This document shows, piece by piece, positions 1 to 7,523 of a stretch of DNA of 45,195 bases; the first letter of the stretch is position 1, and each line of letters starts with the position of its first letter. Source of the DNA: Flavobacteriaceae bacterium. Lineage in GTDB: Bacteria; Bacteroidota; Bacteroidia; Flavobacteriales; Flavobacteriaceae. The notes beneath the pieces were generated by a model. The model had not been told where the DNA came from and made no database searches. It saw nothing but the letters and a program-made list of their open reading frames with translations. The DNA is taken from assembly GCA_947456815.1 (NCBI GenBank), contig CANGTL010000020.1, positions 1 to 45,195 of the forward strand, given 5' to 3'. The position numbers were made by a program, and so were the translations under genes.

Positions 1-130
1 AGTATATCGGCATTTAAGGGTTTCTCGCCCGTTGTCGAAGGGTAGGAAGCTCGAACCAATGAGTAATTGTTGGTCTAGATAAATGATAAGGACTCACTTT
101 GTGGGTACAGAATCCGGCTTATAGGTCTGC
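1..130 (+). ncRNA. rnpB: RNase P RNA, 3' end (partial)
   Basis: This is the 3' part of the catalytic RNA of ribonuclease P, which trims the 5' leaders of tRNA precursors. The segments GGGTAGGAAGCTCGAACCAA (from about 40), TTGTTGGTCTAGATAAATGA and ACAGAATCCGGCTTATAGGT align by eye with the 3' end of the E. coli M1 RNA (GGGTAGGCTGCTTGAGCCAG, GCTGGCCTAGATGAATGA, ACAGAACCCGGCTTATCGGT). An eight-T run at 131-138 follows at once and fits an intrinsic stop of transcription. The 5' part lies outside the window. Confidence 0.93.
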
Positions 131-139
131 TTTTTTTTA

Positions 140-381
140 TTTTTTAGGTTCTAAGTTGAAAAGATGCTAAGGTTCTAAGGTTTTTAGGAGCCGGGAACCT
201 GCTATCCGCTGCAAGTCCTCGCTGCGCTGCGGGCTTTCCACTACTATCAGGGCTAGACTTCAGACAAACCAAGAAAAACCTCCGAACCTCAGTCCCTTGT
301 TGCCTCAGCAACTTAGTACCTCAGAACCTTAGCACCTTACTACCTCAGCACCTTAAATCTCTTATTCCTTAGCACCTTCTT
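140..381. repeat. Nested intergenic repeat, copy A
   Basis: The inner element (about 186-260) begins AGGAGC and contains CCTGCTATCCGCTGCAA, a GC-rich palindromic core CCTCGCTGCGCTGCGGG, and the closing segment CTATCAGGGCTA. It is flanked by two arms of a different repeat: the left arm (about 144-185) has units like GCTAAGGTTCTAAGG, and the right arm (about 274-380) has the reverse complement in degenerate tandem units such as CCTCAGAACCTTAGCACC. The arms are therefore inverted with respect to each other. The right arm runs into the last codons of rsmD. The copy lies between the convergent rnpB and rsmD genes. Confidence 0.75.
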
Positions 382-922
382 CAGAATTCATTTCAAAAAA
401 ACTAAAAATCGAACCACCATAACTTTTCTTAAACGAGAAGTGAATCAAGTGATCGAGTTTGGTGTATTTGGAATGTTCGATAATCATCATGCCTTCCGAT
501 TCTAATAATTCGCTTTCAAAAACGGCGAGCACAATCGCATCAAAAGATTTCTGATCTAAGGCGTACGGCGGATCGGCGAAAACAATGTCGTATTTGGAGT
601 TGCAACGTTTGATATATTGCATCACATCGCTTTTGATAGCTGCAATATTAAAGTCGAATTCAGCAGCGGTTTGTTTGATAAACTTCACGCAACCGAAATC
701 GCCATCGACGCTCGTAATGTTTTTACTACCGCGCGATGCAAACTCATAACTGATGTTTCCTGTTCCTGAAAATAGGTCAAGGACTTTTAAATCTTCAAAG
801 TGAAAATGATTGTTTAAGACATTAAATAATGCCTCTTTGCTCATATCAGTCGTCGGACGAACGGGAAGGTTTTTGGGAGGAGAAATACGTCTTCCTTTGA
901 ATTTACCAGAAATAATTCTCAC
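362..922 (-). CDS. rsmD: 16S rRNA (guanine966-N2)-methyltransferase RsmD
   Basis: This is a class I SAM-dependent methyltransferase of 186 residues, the usual RsmD length, predicted to methylate G966 of 16S rRNA in the assembling small subunit. The protein starts MRIISGKFKGRRI and carries the RsmD signature VRPTTD (21-26) with ALFN after it, the SAM-binding motif DLFSGTGN (49-56) and the catalytic DPPY (117-120). The start codon is GTG and overlaps the TGA stop of the upstream gene (GTGA, 919-922), so translation is probably coupled. The last four or five codons (GAKE, stop) are made of the flanking repeat unit GGTGCTAAGG, so the C-terminus appears to have been shaped by that repeat. Confidence 0.95.
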   Translation of the reverse strand: MRIISGKFKGRRISPPKNLPVRPTTDMSKEALFNVLNNHFHFEDLKVLDLFSGTGNISYEFASRGSKNITSVDGDFGCVKFIKQTAAEFDFNIAAIKSDVMQYIKRCNSKYDIVFADPPYALDQKSFDAIVLAVFESELLESEGMMIIEHSKYTKLDHLIHFSFKKSYGGSIFSFFEMNSEEGAKE

Positions 923-1740
923 GATTGTAAGAGGATAAAATGCTTCAAATTTTCTGAAGTAGCAAGCGAGTTATTTTCTTGTAAATCTTTGACGTCTAAT
1001 AAGCTAACATTTCTAATGTACTTGTACGCAATCTTAAAATAAGCATCATCTTCAGCGATGTTTCCTAGAAATTCTAGTTTGAAAATTTCGGGATTCAGAT
1101 TCAATTGTTCTGCGGTAAAAAGCAAATAGTAAATGAGATCTTCAGGTGTTTTATATTCAAAAGTATTGTAAAGCAATAAATGTTGATTTTGCACGACCAC
1201 GATTTCAAAATGACCCAATGCCATATGCACAAACATCTTTTTATCATCATTGTTTTTAGAGCGTTCCAACAAACGCGACACCAAAACTGTCGAAACATGT
1301 TTGTAGGTAAAAGTTCCGAAATGATCAATAAAAATATTGTTGATGTTCACATAAGGAACAAATACGTTGTGAATCGGTGCAATGGTTAACGTATCAAAAT
1401 CAAAAAAATCGGTTTCATAGACTTTGGTGTTGTATTGTAAATAGCTTCCCAAATAACTTTCGTCAAAGAGTGGCTCCGGAACAAAGGTAGAAAGGTGATT
1501 GTCGTACAACACTGCAACTTCGTCATAACGTTCCTTAAAAACAGGATTGTTTGTAAGCAGTTCTGTAATTGTATCTTCAATTTTAAAATTCGGATTCGCC
1601 GTGTCAAAATCGATACTTTCTACCGCTAAAACTTTATGGTTCAACGTATCAGTAGTACAAAACGACATCCCAGTCAAAGACACGTTAATTGTCAGTTTTT
1701 GGTATTTCTTTTCCGTGATGTTGGCAGCATTGACTAACAT
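919..1740 (-). CDS. DUF3822-like conserved protein
   Basis: A 273-residue protein without signal peptide or membrane segments. From memory of flavobacterial genomes it matches the DUF3822 family, which is regularly found just upstream of rsmD; function is unknown. Recognisable features are only general: an even mix of strands and helices, and a central stretch (about 120-180) with FVPYVNINNIFIDHFG and MALGHFEIVV. It overlaps rsmD by four bases (GTGA), so the two form a translationally coupled pair, which suggests a job around ribosome assembly or a shared regulation. A Bacteroidota -7 element lies 33 bases upstream. The family assignment could not be tested by a profile search. Confidence 0.8.
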   Translation of the reverse strand: MLVNAANITEKKYQKLTINVSLTGMSFCTTDTLNHKVLAVESIDFDTANPNFKIEDTITELLTNNPVFKERYDEVAVLYDNHLSTFVPEPLFDESYLGSYLQYNTKVYETDFFDFDTLTIAPIHNVFVPYVNINNIFIDHFGTFTYKHVSTVLVSRLLERSKNNDDKKMFVHMALGHFEIVVVQNQHLLLYNTFEYKTPEDLIYYLLFTAEQLNLNPEIFKLEFLGNIAEDDAYFKIAYKYIRNVSLLDVKDLQENNSLATSENLKHFILLQS

Positions 1741-1772
1741 AAAGTAGATTTTCGTTTCAAAATCGAATGCGA

Positions 1773-1780
1773 CAAACTTA
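1773..1780 (-). promoter_or_regulatory. -7 promoter element of the DUF3822-rsmD pair
   Basis: Read on the minus strand this is TAAGTTTG, an exact TAnnTTTG match, 33 bases before the ATG at 1740. No TTG was found at the expected -33 distance, so the promoter is only half supported. Confidence 0.45.
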
Positions 1781-1811
1781 CAATTTTTTTAGATGATTTT
1801 TGATTTTTTTT

Positions 1812-2023
1812 AGGAGCTGTTTGCTTCGCCGATTCGCCCTTTCAGGAGCTCGGGTCCTGCTGTTCGCTCTTATCTTTTGCGTCGAACGCCGCCGCAAAAG
1901 GATAGCCGCTGCCATCAGGGCTATGCTACTTCATAGACTTGACGCAATTATTTTCTTTGCGCCATTGCATCTTTGCGCGCCATATCAAAAAAACTTTGCG
2001 TACTTTGCGGTTACAAAATAACC
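1812..2023. repeat. Nested intergenic repeat, copy B
   Basis: The inner element (1844-1926) starts AGGAGCTCGGGTCCTGCTGT, has a palindromic core with the arms CTTTTGCG and CGCAAAAGG, and closes with GCCATCAGGGCTATGCT. A second AGGAGCT start at 1812 suggests a partial duplication of the left end. Only a right outer arm is present (about 1941-2015): degenerate units ctttgcgccattgcatcttt and AAAAAAACTTTGCG, TACTTTGCGGTTAC. It sits directly upstream of the helicase start and fills the space between two divergent genes. Confidence 0.7.
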
Positions 2024-2025
2024 CA

Positions 2026-3450
2026 ATGGCTTCTCCCAATTTTTATAGCATTCTAATCCGAAACTTTCCATTTCAACCTACGGAGAAACAGGATATTTTC
2101 TTTCAACAAATTGCGGAGTTCATTACCAATAATAATAAGGACGAGATCTTTGTTTTAAAAGGTTATGCCGGAACAGGAAAAACTACAGTTATTGCAACGA
2201 TTGTCAATCATCTCGCAGAAATTCAAAAGAAATATGTGCTATTGGCGCCCACAGGTCGCGCGGCGAAAGTCATTGCCAATTACTCGCAAAAGCCAGCATT
2301 TACGATTCACAAGAAGATTTATTTCCCAAAAAAGAGTAGTGGAGGCGGCGTGAGTTTTACCCTGCAACCCAACAAGCACAAAGACACGATTTTTATCGTT
2401 GATGAAGCCTCGATGATTTCGGATGTCAATCAGGAAAGCAAACTTTACGACAACGGTTCTTTGTTGGATGAATTGATTTCTTATGTGTATGCCGGCGTCA
2501 ATTGTAAGATGATTTTGTTGGGCGATACGGCGCAGTTGCCTCCGGTCAATTTGTCTATTTCGCCTGCACTTGACATTGATTCGTTGGGATTGAACTACAA
2601 CAAAGAAATCAAACACATCGAGCTCGACGAAGTCATGCGGCAAGAAGAAAATTCCGGAATTTTGTACAATGCAACGGAACTTCGTGAGTTGTTAAAGGAT
2701 GATTTTTTCGATACTTTTCAATTTCAGTTGAAACACTTCACCGACATTGTCCGATTGACGGATGGCTACGATATTCAAGATGCCATCAATTCGGCGTATA
2801 GCAATTACAGTATTGAAGACACGGCTTTTATCGTGCGCTCAAACAAACGCGCCAACCAATACAACCAGCAAATTCGCATGAAGATTTTGGATAAGGAAAG
2901 TGAACTCTCGACTGGTGATTATTTGATGGTCGTGAAGAACAATTATTTCTGGTTGAAAGAATCCGATGAAGCAGGATTTATTGCCAATGGTGACATTATC
3001 GAGGTGTTGCAGATTTTCAATATCAAAGAGTTATACGGATTCAAATTCGCTAATGTCAAAATCAGAATGGTCGATTATCCGAACCAGAAGCCTTTTGAAA
3101 CGGTGTTGCTGATGGACACGATTACCAGCGAATCGCCGTCGCTTTCTTATGACGATGCCAACCGATTGTACCAAGAAGTGATGCAAGATTACGAAGGCGA
3201 AACAAAATATAAGAAGTTTCAAAAGGTCAAGGAGAATGAGTATTTTAACGCGTTGCAAGTCAAATTTTCTTATGCAATCACCTGTCACAAATCGCAAGGT
3301 GGGCAATGGAATACTGTGTTTATAGAGCAACCGTATTTACCCGATGGCATCGATAGAGAATATATTCGATGGTTGTATACTGCGATTACAAGAGCTAAAG
3401 ATAAGTTGTATTTGATTGGGTTTAAGGATGAGAATTTTTTGGAGGAGTAG
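2026..3450 (+). CDS. AAA ATPase / Dda-RecD-like SF1 DNA helicase
   Basis: A 474-residue superfamily 1 helicase related to RecD/Dda. It carries Walker A GYAGTGKT (46-53), Walker B IVDEAS (near 120), and in the C-terminal third the UvrD_C_2-type segments SYAITCHKSQG and YTAITRAKDKLYLIG. It is predicted to translocate on single-stranded DNA in repair or replication restart. The ATG at 2026 was chosen: an in-frame ATG exists at 1939, but the 29 residues between would be translated from repeat DNA and look unlike protein, whereas MASPNFYS leads directly into the fold. It is followed after 237 bases (repeat copy C) by kdsB on the same strand. The physiological role is not known to me. Confidence 0.88.
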   Translation: MASPNFYSILIRNFPFQPTEKQDIFFQQIAEFITNNNKDEIFVLKGYAGTGKTTVIATIVNHLAEIQKKYVLLAPTGRAAKVIANYSQKPAFTIHKKIYFPKKSSGGGVSFTLQPNKHKDTIFIVDEASMISDVNQESKLYDNGSLLDELISYVYAGVNCKMILLGDTAQLPPVNLSISPALDIDSLGLNYNKEIKHIELDEVMRQEENSGILYNATELRELLKDDFFDTFQFQLKHFTDIVRLTDGYDIQDAINSAYSNYSIEDTAFIVRSNKRANQYNQQIRMKILDKESELSTGDYLMVVKNNYFWLKESDEAGFIANGDIIEVLQIFNIKELYGFKFANVKIRMVDYPNQKPFETVLLMDTITSESPSLSYDDANRLYQEVMQDYEGETKYKKFQKVKENEYFNALQVKFSYAITCHKSQGGQWNTVFIEQPYLPDGIDREYIRWLYTAITRAKDKLYLIGFKDENFLEE

Positions 3451-3646
3451 CCACGAAGGCGCTAAGTCACAAAGGTTTTCTTGGTTTACGTGAAGCCTTA
3501 GCCCTGATAGCAGCGGCATCCTTTTTTGCTAAGAAAAGCCCCTCGACTGCGCTCGGGGTGACAAGCAAAAAAGATATAGCGGATAGCAGGATACAGCTTC
3601 TAACAATAAAAAAACTTTGCGACTCCGTGTCTTTGTGGCAAAAACA
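3451..3646. repeat. Nested intergenic repeat, copy C (inverted)
   Basis: The inner element (3494-3601) is the reverse orientation of copies A, B and D: on the minus strand it runs CCTGCTATCCGCTATATC to CTGCTATCAGGGCTAAGGC. Its core holds CCCCTCGACTGCGCTCGGGG on the plus strand. The outer arms are CCACGAAGGCGCTAAGTCAC plus aaaggttttc (3451-3480) and, as a clear inverted copy, AAAACTTTGCGACTCCGTGT plus ctttgtggc (3611-3639). The left arm starts directly at the helicase stop codon. The TTTG of the right arm may supply a -33 element for kdsB (a TATCTTAG sequence lies 19 bases further on). Confidence 0.8.
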
Positions 3647-3687
3647 AAACTCAGTATCTTAGCGGCATCAAATTCAGAAACTCCAAA

Positions 3688-4413
3688 ATGAAAACCATCG
3701 CTGTTATTCCCGCTCGTTACGCTTCAACCCGATTTCCTGCCAAACTAATGCAGGATTTAGGTGGAAAGACCGTCATTACTCGCACGTATGAAGCGGCTGT
3801 GAACACGCAATTGTTTGATGAAGTGTTTGTCGTAACCGATTCGGATTTGATTTTTGATGAAATTGTAGCGCAAGGCGGAAAAGCCATCAAAAGCGTCAAA
3901 GAACATGAGTCAGGCAGCGATCGCATTGCAGAAGCGGTCGAGAATTTGGACGTGGATATTGTGGTGAATGTACAAGGCGATGAACCTTTTATCGACAAAG
4001 ATTCTTTGGCAAAAGTGATTGACGTTTTTAGAAAAGATGTGGATGGGAAAATCGATTTGGCTTCTTTAATGCGTGAAATTAAAGACGAAAATGACATTGA
4101 TAATCCTAATAATGTAAAAGTTGTTGTGGATCAAAATGGGATGGCATTGTACTTTTCACGTTCCGTAATTCCGTATCCTCGCGAGCAAAATGTTGGGGTT
4201 CGATATTTTCAACACATTGGCATTTATGCTTTTAGAAAACAGGCTTTGATTGATTTTTATCATTTGCCGATGAAGTCATTAGAAGCTTCTGAAAAACTCG
4301 AACAATTGCGTTATTTGGAATTTGGCAAACGCATTAAAATGGTCGAAACTACGCATATTAGCATTGGTATCGATACGCCGGAAGATTTAGAAAAGGCAAG
4401 ACAACTACTGTAA
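3688..4413 (+). CDS. kdsB: 3-deoxy-manno-octulosonate cytidylyltransferase
   Basis: CMP-KDO synthetase: activates KDO with CTP for addition to lipid A in the cytoplasm, an essential lipopolysaccharide step. The protein of 241 residues has the family length and opens with the nucleotide-binding [15 protein letters not shown]. It contains [24 protein letters not shown] and the late PEDLEKAR motif, all typical of KdsB. It is separated from the upstream helicase by repeat copy C, so probably has its own promoter. Its TAA stop (4411-4413) abuts the stop of the convergent channel gene (4414) with no base in between. Confidence 0.97.
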   Translation: MKTIAVIPARYASTRFPAKLMQDLGGKTVITRTYEAAVNTQLFDEVFVVTDSDLIFDEIVAQGGKAIKSVKEHESGSDRIAEAVENLDVDIVVNVQGDEPFIDKDSLAKVIDVFRKDVDGKIDLASLMREIKDENDIDNPNNVKVVVDQNGMALYFSRSVIPYPREQNVGVRYFQHIGIYAFRKQALIDFYHLPMKSLEASEKLEQLRYLEFGKRIKMVETTHISIGIDTPEDLEKARQLL

Positions 4414-5136
4414 TTATTCCTTATTCTCGTGGTCAAAATAGCCTTTACTTTTGATTTGTGTCGAGAAAAAATTCAAGAACAAAACAACGAAGAACAAGAA
4501 CAGCAAGGCTTGTGTGCTGACGAGAAATCTGCCGTAGGTCGTCACAGGATAGAAGTCGCCATAGCCAATAGAGGAAGAGGTGACGATACTAAAATAAACC
4601 GCATCAAACCAATGAACAAAAGGTTTGTTCAGGTGATTTCCGTTGGAGTACAGTACGGCGTATGCCAAAACAATTTCCAAATAATTAAAGAACAATAATA
4701 ACATTGAACGTTTGTACGATCGCGGTCGTGAAAACAAATCTGAAGCAAAAATCAGTGTTGGAATATACAGGACAGTTTCTAGAAGAAGATACACTAATAT
4801 GCTAGTTAGCACAGGAAATTGATGCCAATCGTATAAAATCAAAACTAAAGGGAAGCTCACTTTTAATAGAACATATAAATCAAGAGCCAAATCTTCGTAT
4901 GCATTTCCTATTTTGGAAGCAAAAAACTTGATGTAAATTCCAGGAAAAAGCATTTGCGAAAAGGAGAGCAACAAACGAATTATTTTTTCAATTCCATTGT
5001 CATCTTGATGATCGTTGTTCCAAATCGCTTTGATATTCAGTATTCGTTTCTGAATTGGATTGTATTTGGATTGCGGCAGTCGTGATACGTTTCCGATTAA
5101 GAGTTTGGCTAATATTGATTGTGTTGGTCTTGGCAT
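4414..5136 (-). CDS. Potassium-channel-family membrane protein
   Basis: A 240-residue ion channel of the two-pore-helix (Ion_trans_2) type. After a polar N-terminus of about 80 residues it shows hydrophobic segments around 85-100, 108-130, 143-163 and 207-225. The pore loop SSSIGYGDFYP (near 188-198) carries the GYGD selectivity filter of potassium channels. No RCK/TrkA nucleotide-binding domain follows; the chain stops shortly after the last helix, so gating is likely by voltage, stretch or a separate subunit. The gene is alone on its strand, ends against kdsB, and the 80 bases upstream hold no recognisable promoter pair. Confidence 0.85.
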   Translation of the reverse strand: MPRPTQSILAKLLIGNVSRLPQSKYNPIQKRILNIKAIWNNDHQDDNGIEKIIRLLLSFSQMLFPGIYIKFFASKIGNAYEDLALDLYVLLKVSFPLVLILYDWHQFPVLTSILVYLLLETVLYIPTLIFASDLFSRPRSYKRSMLLLFFNYLEIVLAYAVLYSNGNHLNKPFVHWFDAVYFSIVTSSSIGYGDFYPVTTYGRFLVSTQALLFLFFVVLFLNFFSTQIKSKGYFDHENKE

Positions 5137-5218
5137 GTTTTACTATATTAGGTTCGTAATCAAAACGGTTTCGTGGCACTTAAAAGTACAATAATTTTGA
5201 TCAGAAACAAAAGTTATT

Positions 5219-6169
5219 TTACTTATTAAACAGGAAATAATAGGCTTCCACATTGTCTAAAAAAGCACCGTCAAATCCAGCGTCAAGTATTTTTTTAAGA
5301 TAAGAATTGTCATTCCCGTAGATAATCTTTTTCCAGTCCTCATGCCAGAATTGAACATAAAACTCGTCTTCATAGCCAACGTATTTCTTCTTGAGCCAAA
5401 TCGGGTCGTTGAGTTTCCAACTTTTATTCCAATAATACCTCCAGTTTTCTGCTGCACCTATATTAATGTATGAAATAATAAGGCGTTTTCCTCCGTTGGC
5501 TTTTTTCTTAAGCTGTTCAACATCTTTGGCAGTTAGTGGTTCGTCATTAAAAAATAAATCGATGGTTATCATGTCAAAATTGGTTTCTGCAATGGCTTTC
5601 AAATAAGCACGCTTCGTTCTGATATTAGCTGGGTTAATCAGATACAGGTAATTTTTGGTATCACTCAATTTTAGAATATCATCGCTGTTTTCGTTGGGAA
5701 CCACCTCTGGAATCTCACGATAATGCTCATTATTGCTCAGTCGAGGATATAGCAAAAATTTTTCTTTTGAACTTTGCGTTTTCACAGCTTCAACCGCGTC
5801 GTCATTGGTGATAAAATCCGACACCATCACTTGTTTCTCTGCCTGCAGTTTTCTTAACATTTGTATGCGATAGTTGTCGATTTTTGGCTTTCCATTATAA
5901 AACAAATCCTCGACAGCGATACCATCAATGGCATCCATGTACGACTTGCGAAATTTTCCTGCCGTATTCAATTTTTCAAACGCCAATTCTGGCCCGTTTT
6001 GAGGAATAATTATGAAATTACTATCTATTGTTCTTGAATATTTAGAAATATCAATGACGAAATCCTGCATTTTCTCAGCCGCTTTCGTTGTTTTGTTTTC
6101 TTTCTTTGGTTTGAAAGCAACTGTCGTCAATAGAACGAAAACAAGAACTAGGATTGATTTATTTTGCAT
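5219..6169 (-). CDS. Secreted GH114/TM1410-like glycosidase-fold protein
   Basis: A 316-residue exported protein. The N-terminus MQNKSILVLVFVLLTTVAF is a signal peptide. The rest follows the TM1410/MJ1477 group related to glycoside hydrolase family 114: FIIIPQNGPEL (about 49-60), an ITIDLFFND strand, ISYINIGAAENWRYYW, WKLNDPIWL, and DAGFDGAFLDNVEAY near the end, whose acidic residues occupy the positions expected for a TIM-barrel active site. Family members are proposed to cut alpha-1,4-galactosaminide polymers, but the substrate here cannot be read from sequence. It lies 32 bases after the spermidine-synthase-like gene and is probably co-transcribed with it. Confidence 0.75.
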   Translation of the reverse strand: MQNKSILVLVFVLLTTVAFKPKKENKTTKAAEKMQDFVIDISKYSRTIDSNFIIIPQNGPELAFEKLNTAGKFRKSYMDAIDGIAVEDLFYNGKPKIDNYRIQMLRKLQAEKQVMVSDFITNDDAVEAVKTQSSKEKFLLYPRLSNNEHYREIPEVVPNENSDDILKLSDTKNYLYLINPANIRTKRAYLKAIAETNFDMITIDLFFNDEPLTAKDVEQLKKKANGGKRLIISYINIGAAENWRYYWNKSWKLNDPIWLKKKYVGYEDEFYVQFWHEDWKKIIYGNDNSYLKKILDAGFDGAFLDNVEAYYFLFNK

Positions 6170-6201
6170 GGATTAATTTTAATGGTTGTAGAAAACGTTG
6201 G

Positions 6202-6891
6202 TTATTCAGAATTATTCTTTTGAACTATGATAATCTCATTGTGTCTTTCTACTCTTGGTATAGAATAGGTTGTATAAGACTTTGCGCTAAATTCTTTAAT
6301 ATATGCTATATTCTTTTGGTTATGCTTTTCGTCTAAAAGCATGGTGTTAAACAAAATAAATCCGTTGTTGTTTAATAAGTCTACAATTCTATGCATAAAA
6401 AATTTTTCATAAAGGAAATTCGGCATTTTGGTATCTTCGAAAATATCGATAATAATCAAATCGTATGTTTTCTTAGTTTTTAAAACGAATTCAAAAGCAT
6501 CGTCAATGATGATTGTAAGATTCGGTATTTTGTCTAATTGAAAATAGTCATTGGCGATTTGAATCATTTCCGCATCAATTTCTACACCGATTAATTCCTT
6601 CTTATATTTTATTTCATCCACCAATGTCTTAAAAACACTGCCGCCACCAACACCGAGAACAAGAATACGCTCCATCTCTCGAATGTTCTCAAAACCAATG
6701 CCCTTGAGTCCAATACGCAGAATTCGTTGCAAACTCCCATACGAATAGTTGGTGTTTTTAGAATCAATTACGAGTTCACCGTTGTTCCAATTGACTTCAA
6801 TCGATTTACTAATCGCAGAATTTTTCTGATAAACGTTGATTGGTATAAGATAACTTAGAAGTCTTCGTAACATTAAAATTATTTTCTTCAA
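6202..6891 (-). CDS. Spermidine-synthase-like class I methyltransferase-fold protein
   Basis: A 229-residue Rossmann-fold protein resembling spermidine/spermine synthases in the central part: ILVLGVGGGSVFKTLV (motif I), then IGVEIDAEMIQIANDYF, DDAFEFV and YDLIIIDIFED. The aminopropyltransferase signature GGGDGG is replaced by GVGGGS, and the catalytic DSSDP-type segment reads DIFEDTKMP, so true spermidine synthesis is doubtful. It could be a SAM-dependent methyltransferase of the same fold. There is no clear signal peptide although the first 20 residues (MKKIILMLRRLLSYLIPINV) are hydrophobic. It is divergent from the acyltransferase gene with only 40 bases between the two starts. Confidence 0.7.
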   Translation of the reverse strand: MKKIILMLRRLLSYLIPINVYQKNSAISKSIEVNWNNGELVIDSKNTNYSYGSLQRILRIGLKGIGFENIREMERILVLGVGGGSVFKTLVDEIKYKKELIGVEIDAEMIQIANDYFQLDKIPNLTIIIDDAFEFVLKTKKTYDLIIIDIFEDTKMPNFLYEKFFMHRIVDLLNNNGFILFNTMLLDEKHNQKNIAYIKEFSAKSYTTYSIPRVERHNEIIIVQKNNSE

Positions 6892-6931
6892 AAATAAGAG
6901 ATTAATGTTAATTTTACAGAAATAGTTTAAG

Positions 6932-7504
6932 ATGAAAAAAAGTCTTTATTACTTTATTTTCTGTCGCTTGATGGGTTGGAAGATTACAGGTGCCATCAAT
7001 CCCGAAATTAAAAAGTGCATATTGATGGTGATTCCACATACGAGTTGGCACGACTTCTACTTAGGGCTTTTCACTCGCGGAATAACTGGCTTAGAAATGA
7101 ATTTTGTTGGAAAAAAGGAGTTGTTTCGTTTTCCATTTGGTTGGTATTTTAGATGGATGGGCGGAGCACCTCTCGATCGAACAGGTGGCTTGAATAAAGT
7201 AGATTCTATCGCAGCCATTTTTGAAGAGAAAGACTTTTTTAGGATGGCGATTTCACCCGAAGGAACAAGAAAAAAAGTAATAGAATTGAAAACGGGTTTC
7301 TATTATATTGCACTAAAGGCCAAAGTTCCCATTATCCCAGTGGCATTCAATTATGGGCAAAAAGAAGTTCACATTGGTCAACCATTTTTTCCAACCGGAA
7401 ATATTAATGAAGATTTAAAAATGTTAATGCCGCATTTTGAGAATGTGAAAGGGAAAGTGCCAGAAAAAAGTTTTGAATATAAATCTATTGATGCTTCAAA
7501 ATAG
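6932..7504 (+). CDS. 1-acyl-glycerol-3-phosphate acyltransferase family protein
   Basis: A 190-residue PlsC-type acyltransferase. The HX4D catalytic motif is HTSWHD at 36-41, the substrate-binding block is GGAPLDR, and the third block is SPEGTRKK (about 108-115). Later the typical VPIIPVAFNYG strand appears. The enzyme is expected to move an acyl chain onto a lysophosphatidate-like acceptor at the inner membrane; it is shorter than classical PlsC and lacks an obvious N-terminal membrane anchor, so the acceptor may differ. It lies 19 bases before the M14 peptidase gene and shares a 40-base divergent intergenic region with the upstream minus-strand gene. Confidence 0.88.
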   Translation: MKKSLYYFIFCRLMGWKITGAINPEIKKCILMVIPHTSWHDFYLGLFTRGITGLEMNFVGKKELFRFPFGWYFRWMGGAPLDRTGGLNKVDSIAAIFEEKDFFRMAISPEGTRKKVIELKTGFYYIALKAKVPIIPVAFNYGQKEVHIGQPFFPTGNINEDLKMLMPHFENVKGKVPEKSFEYKSIDASK

Positions 7505-7523
7505 ATATTTTTAAATAGGTAAT

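Noticed and set aside
274..380. CRISPR-like repetition of CCTTAGCACC units
   Set aside because: Units are degenerate, directly adjacent and without unique spacers of constant length; no cas gene is nearby.
1939..2025. In-frame extension of the helicase by 29 residues
   Set aside because: The added codons are translated from the outer arm of repeat copy B and have no protein-like character; the ATG at 2026 fits the fold.
4429..4698. Plus-strand frame inside the channel gene
   Set aside because: Charged low-complexity translation opposite a clear membrane protein; a shadow frame.
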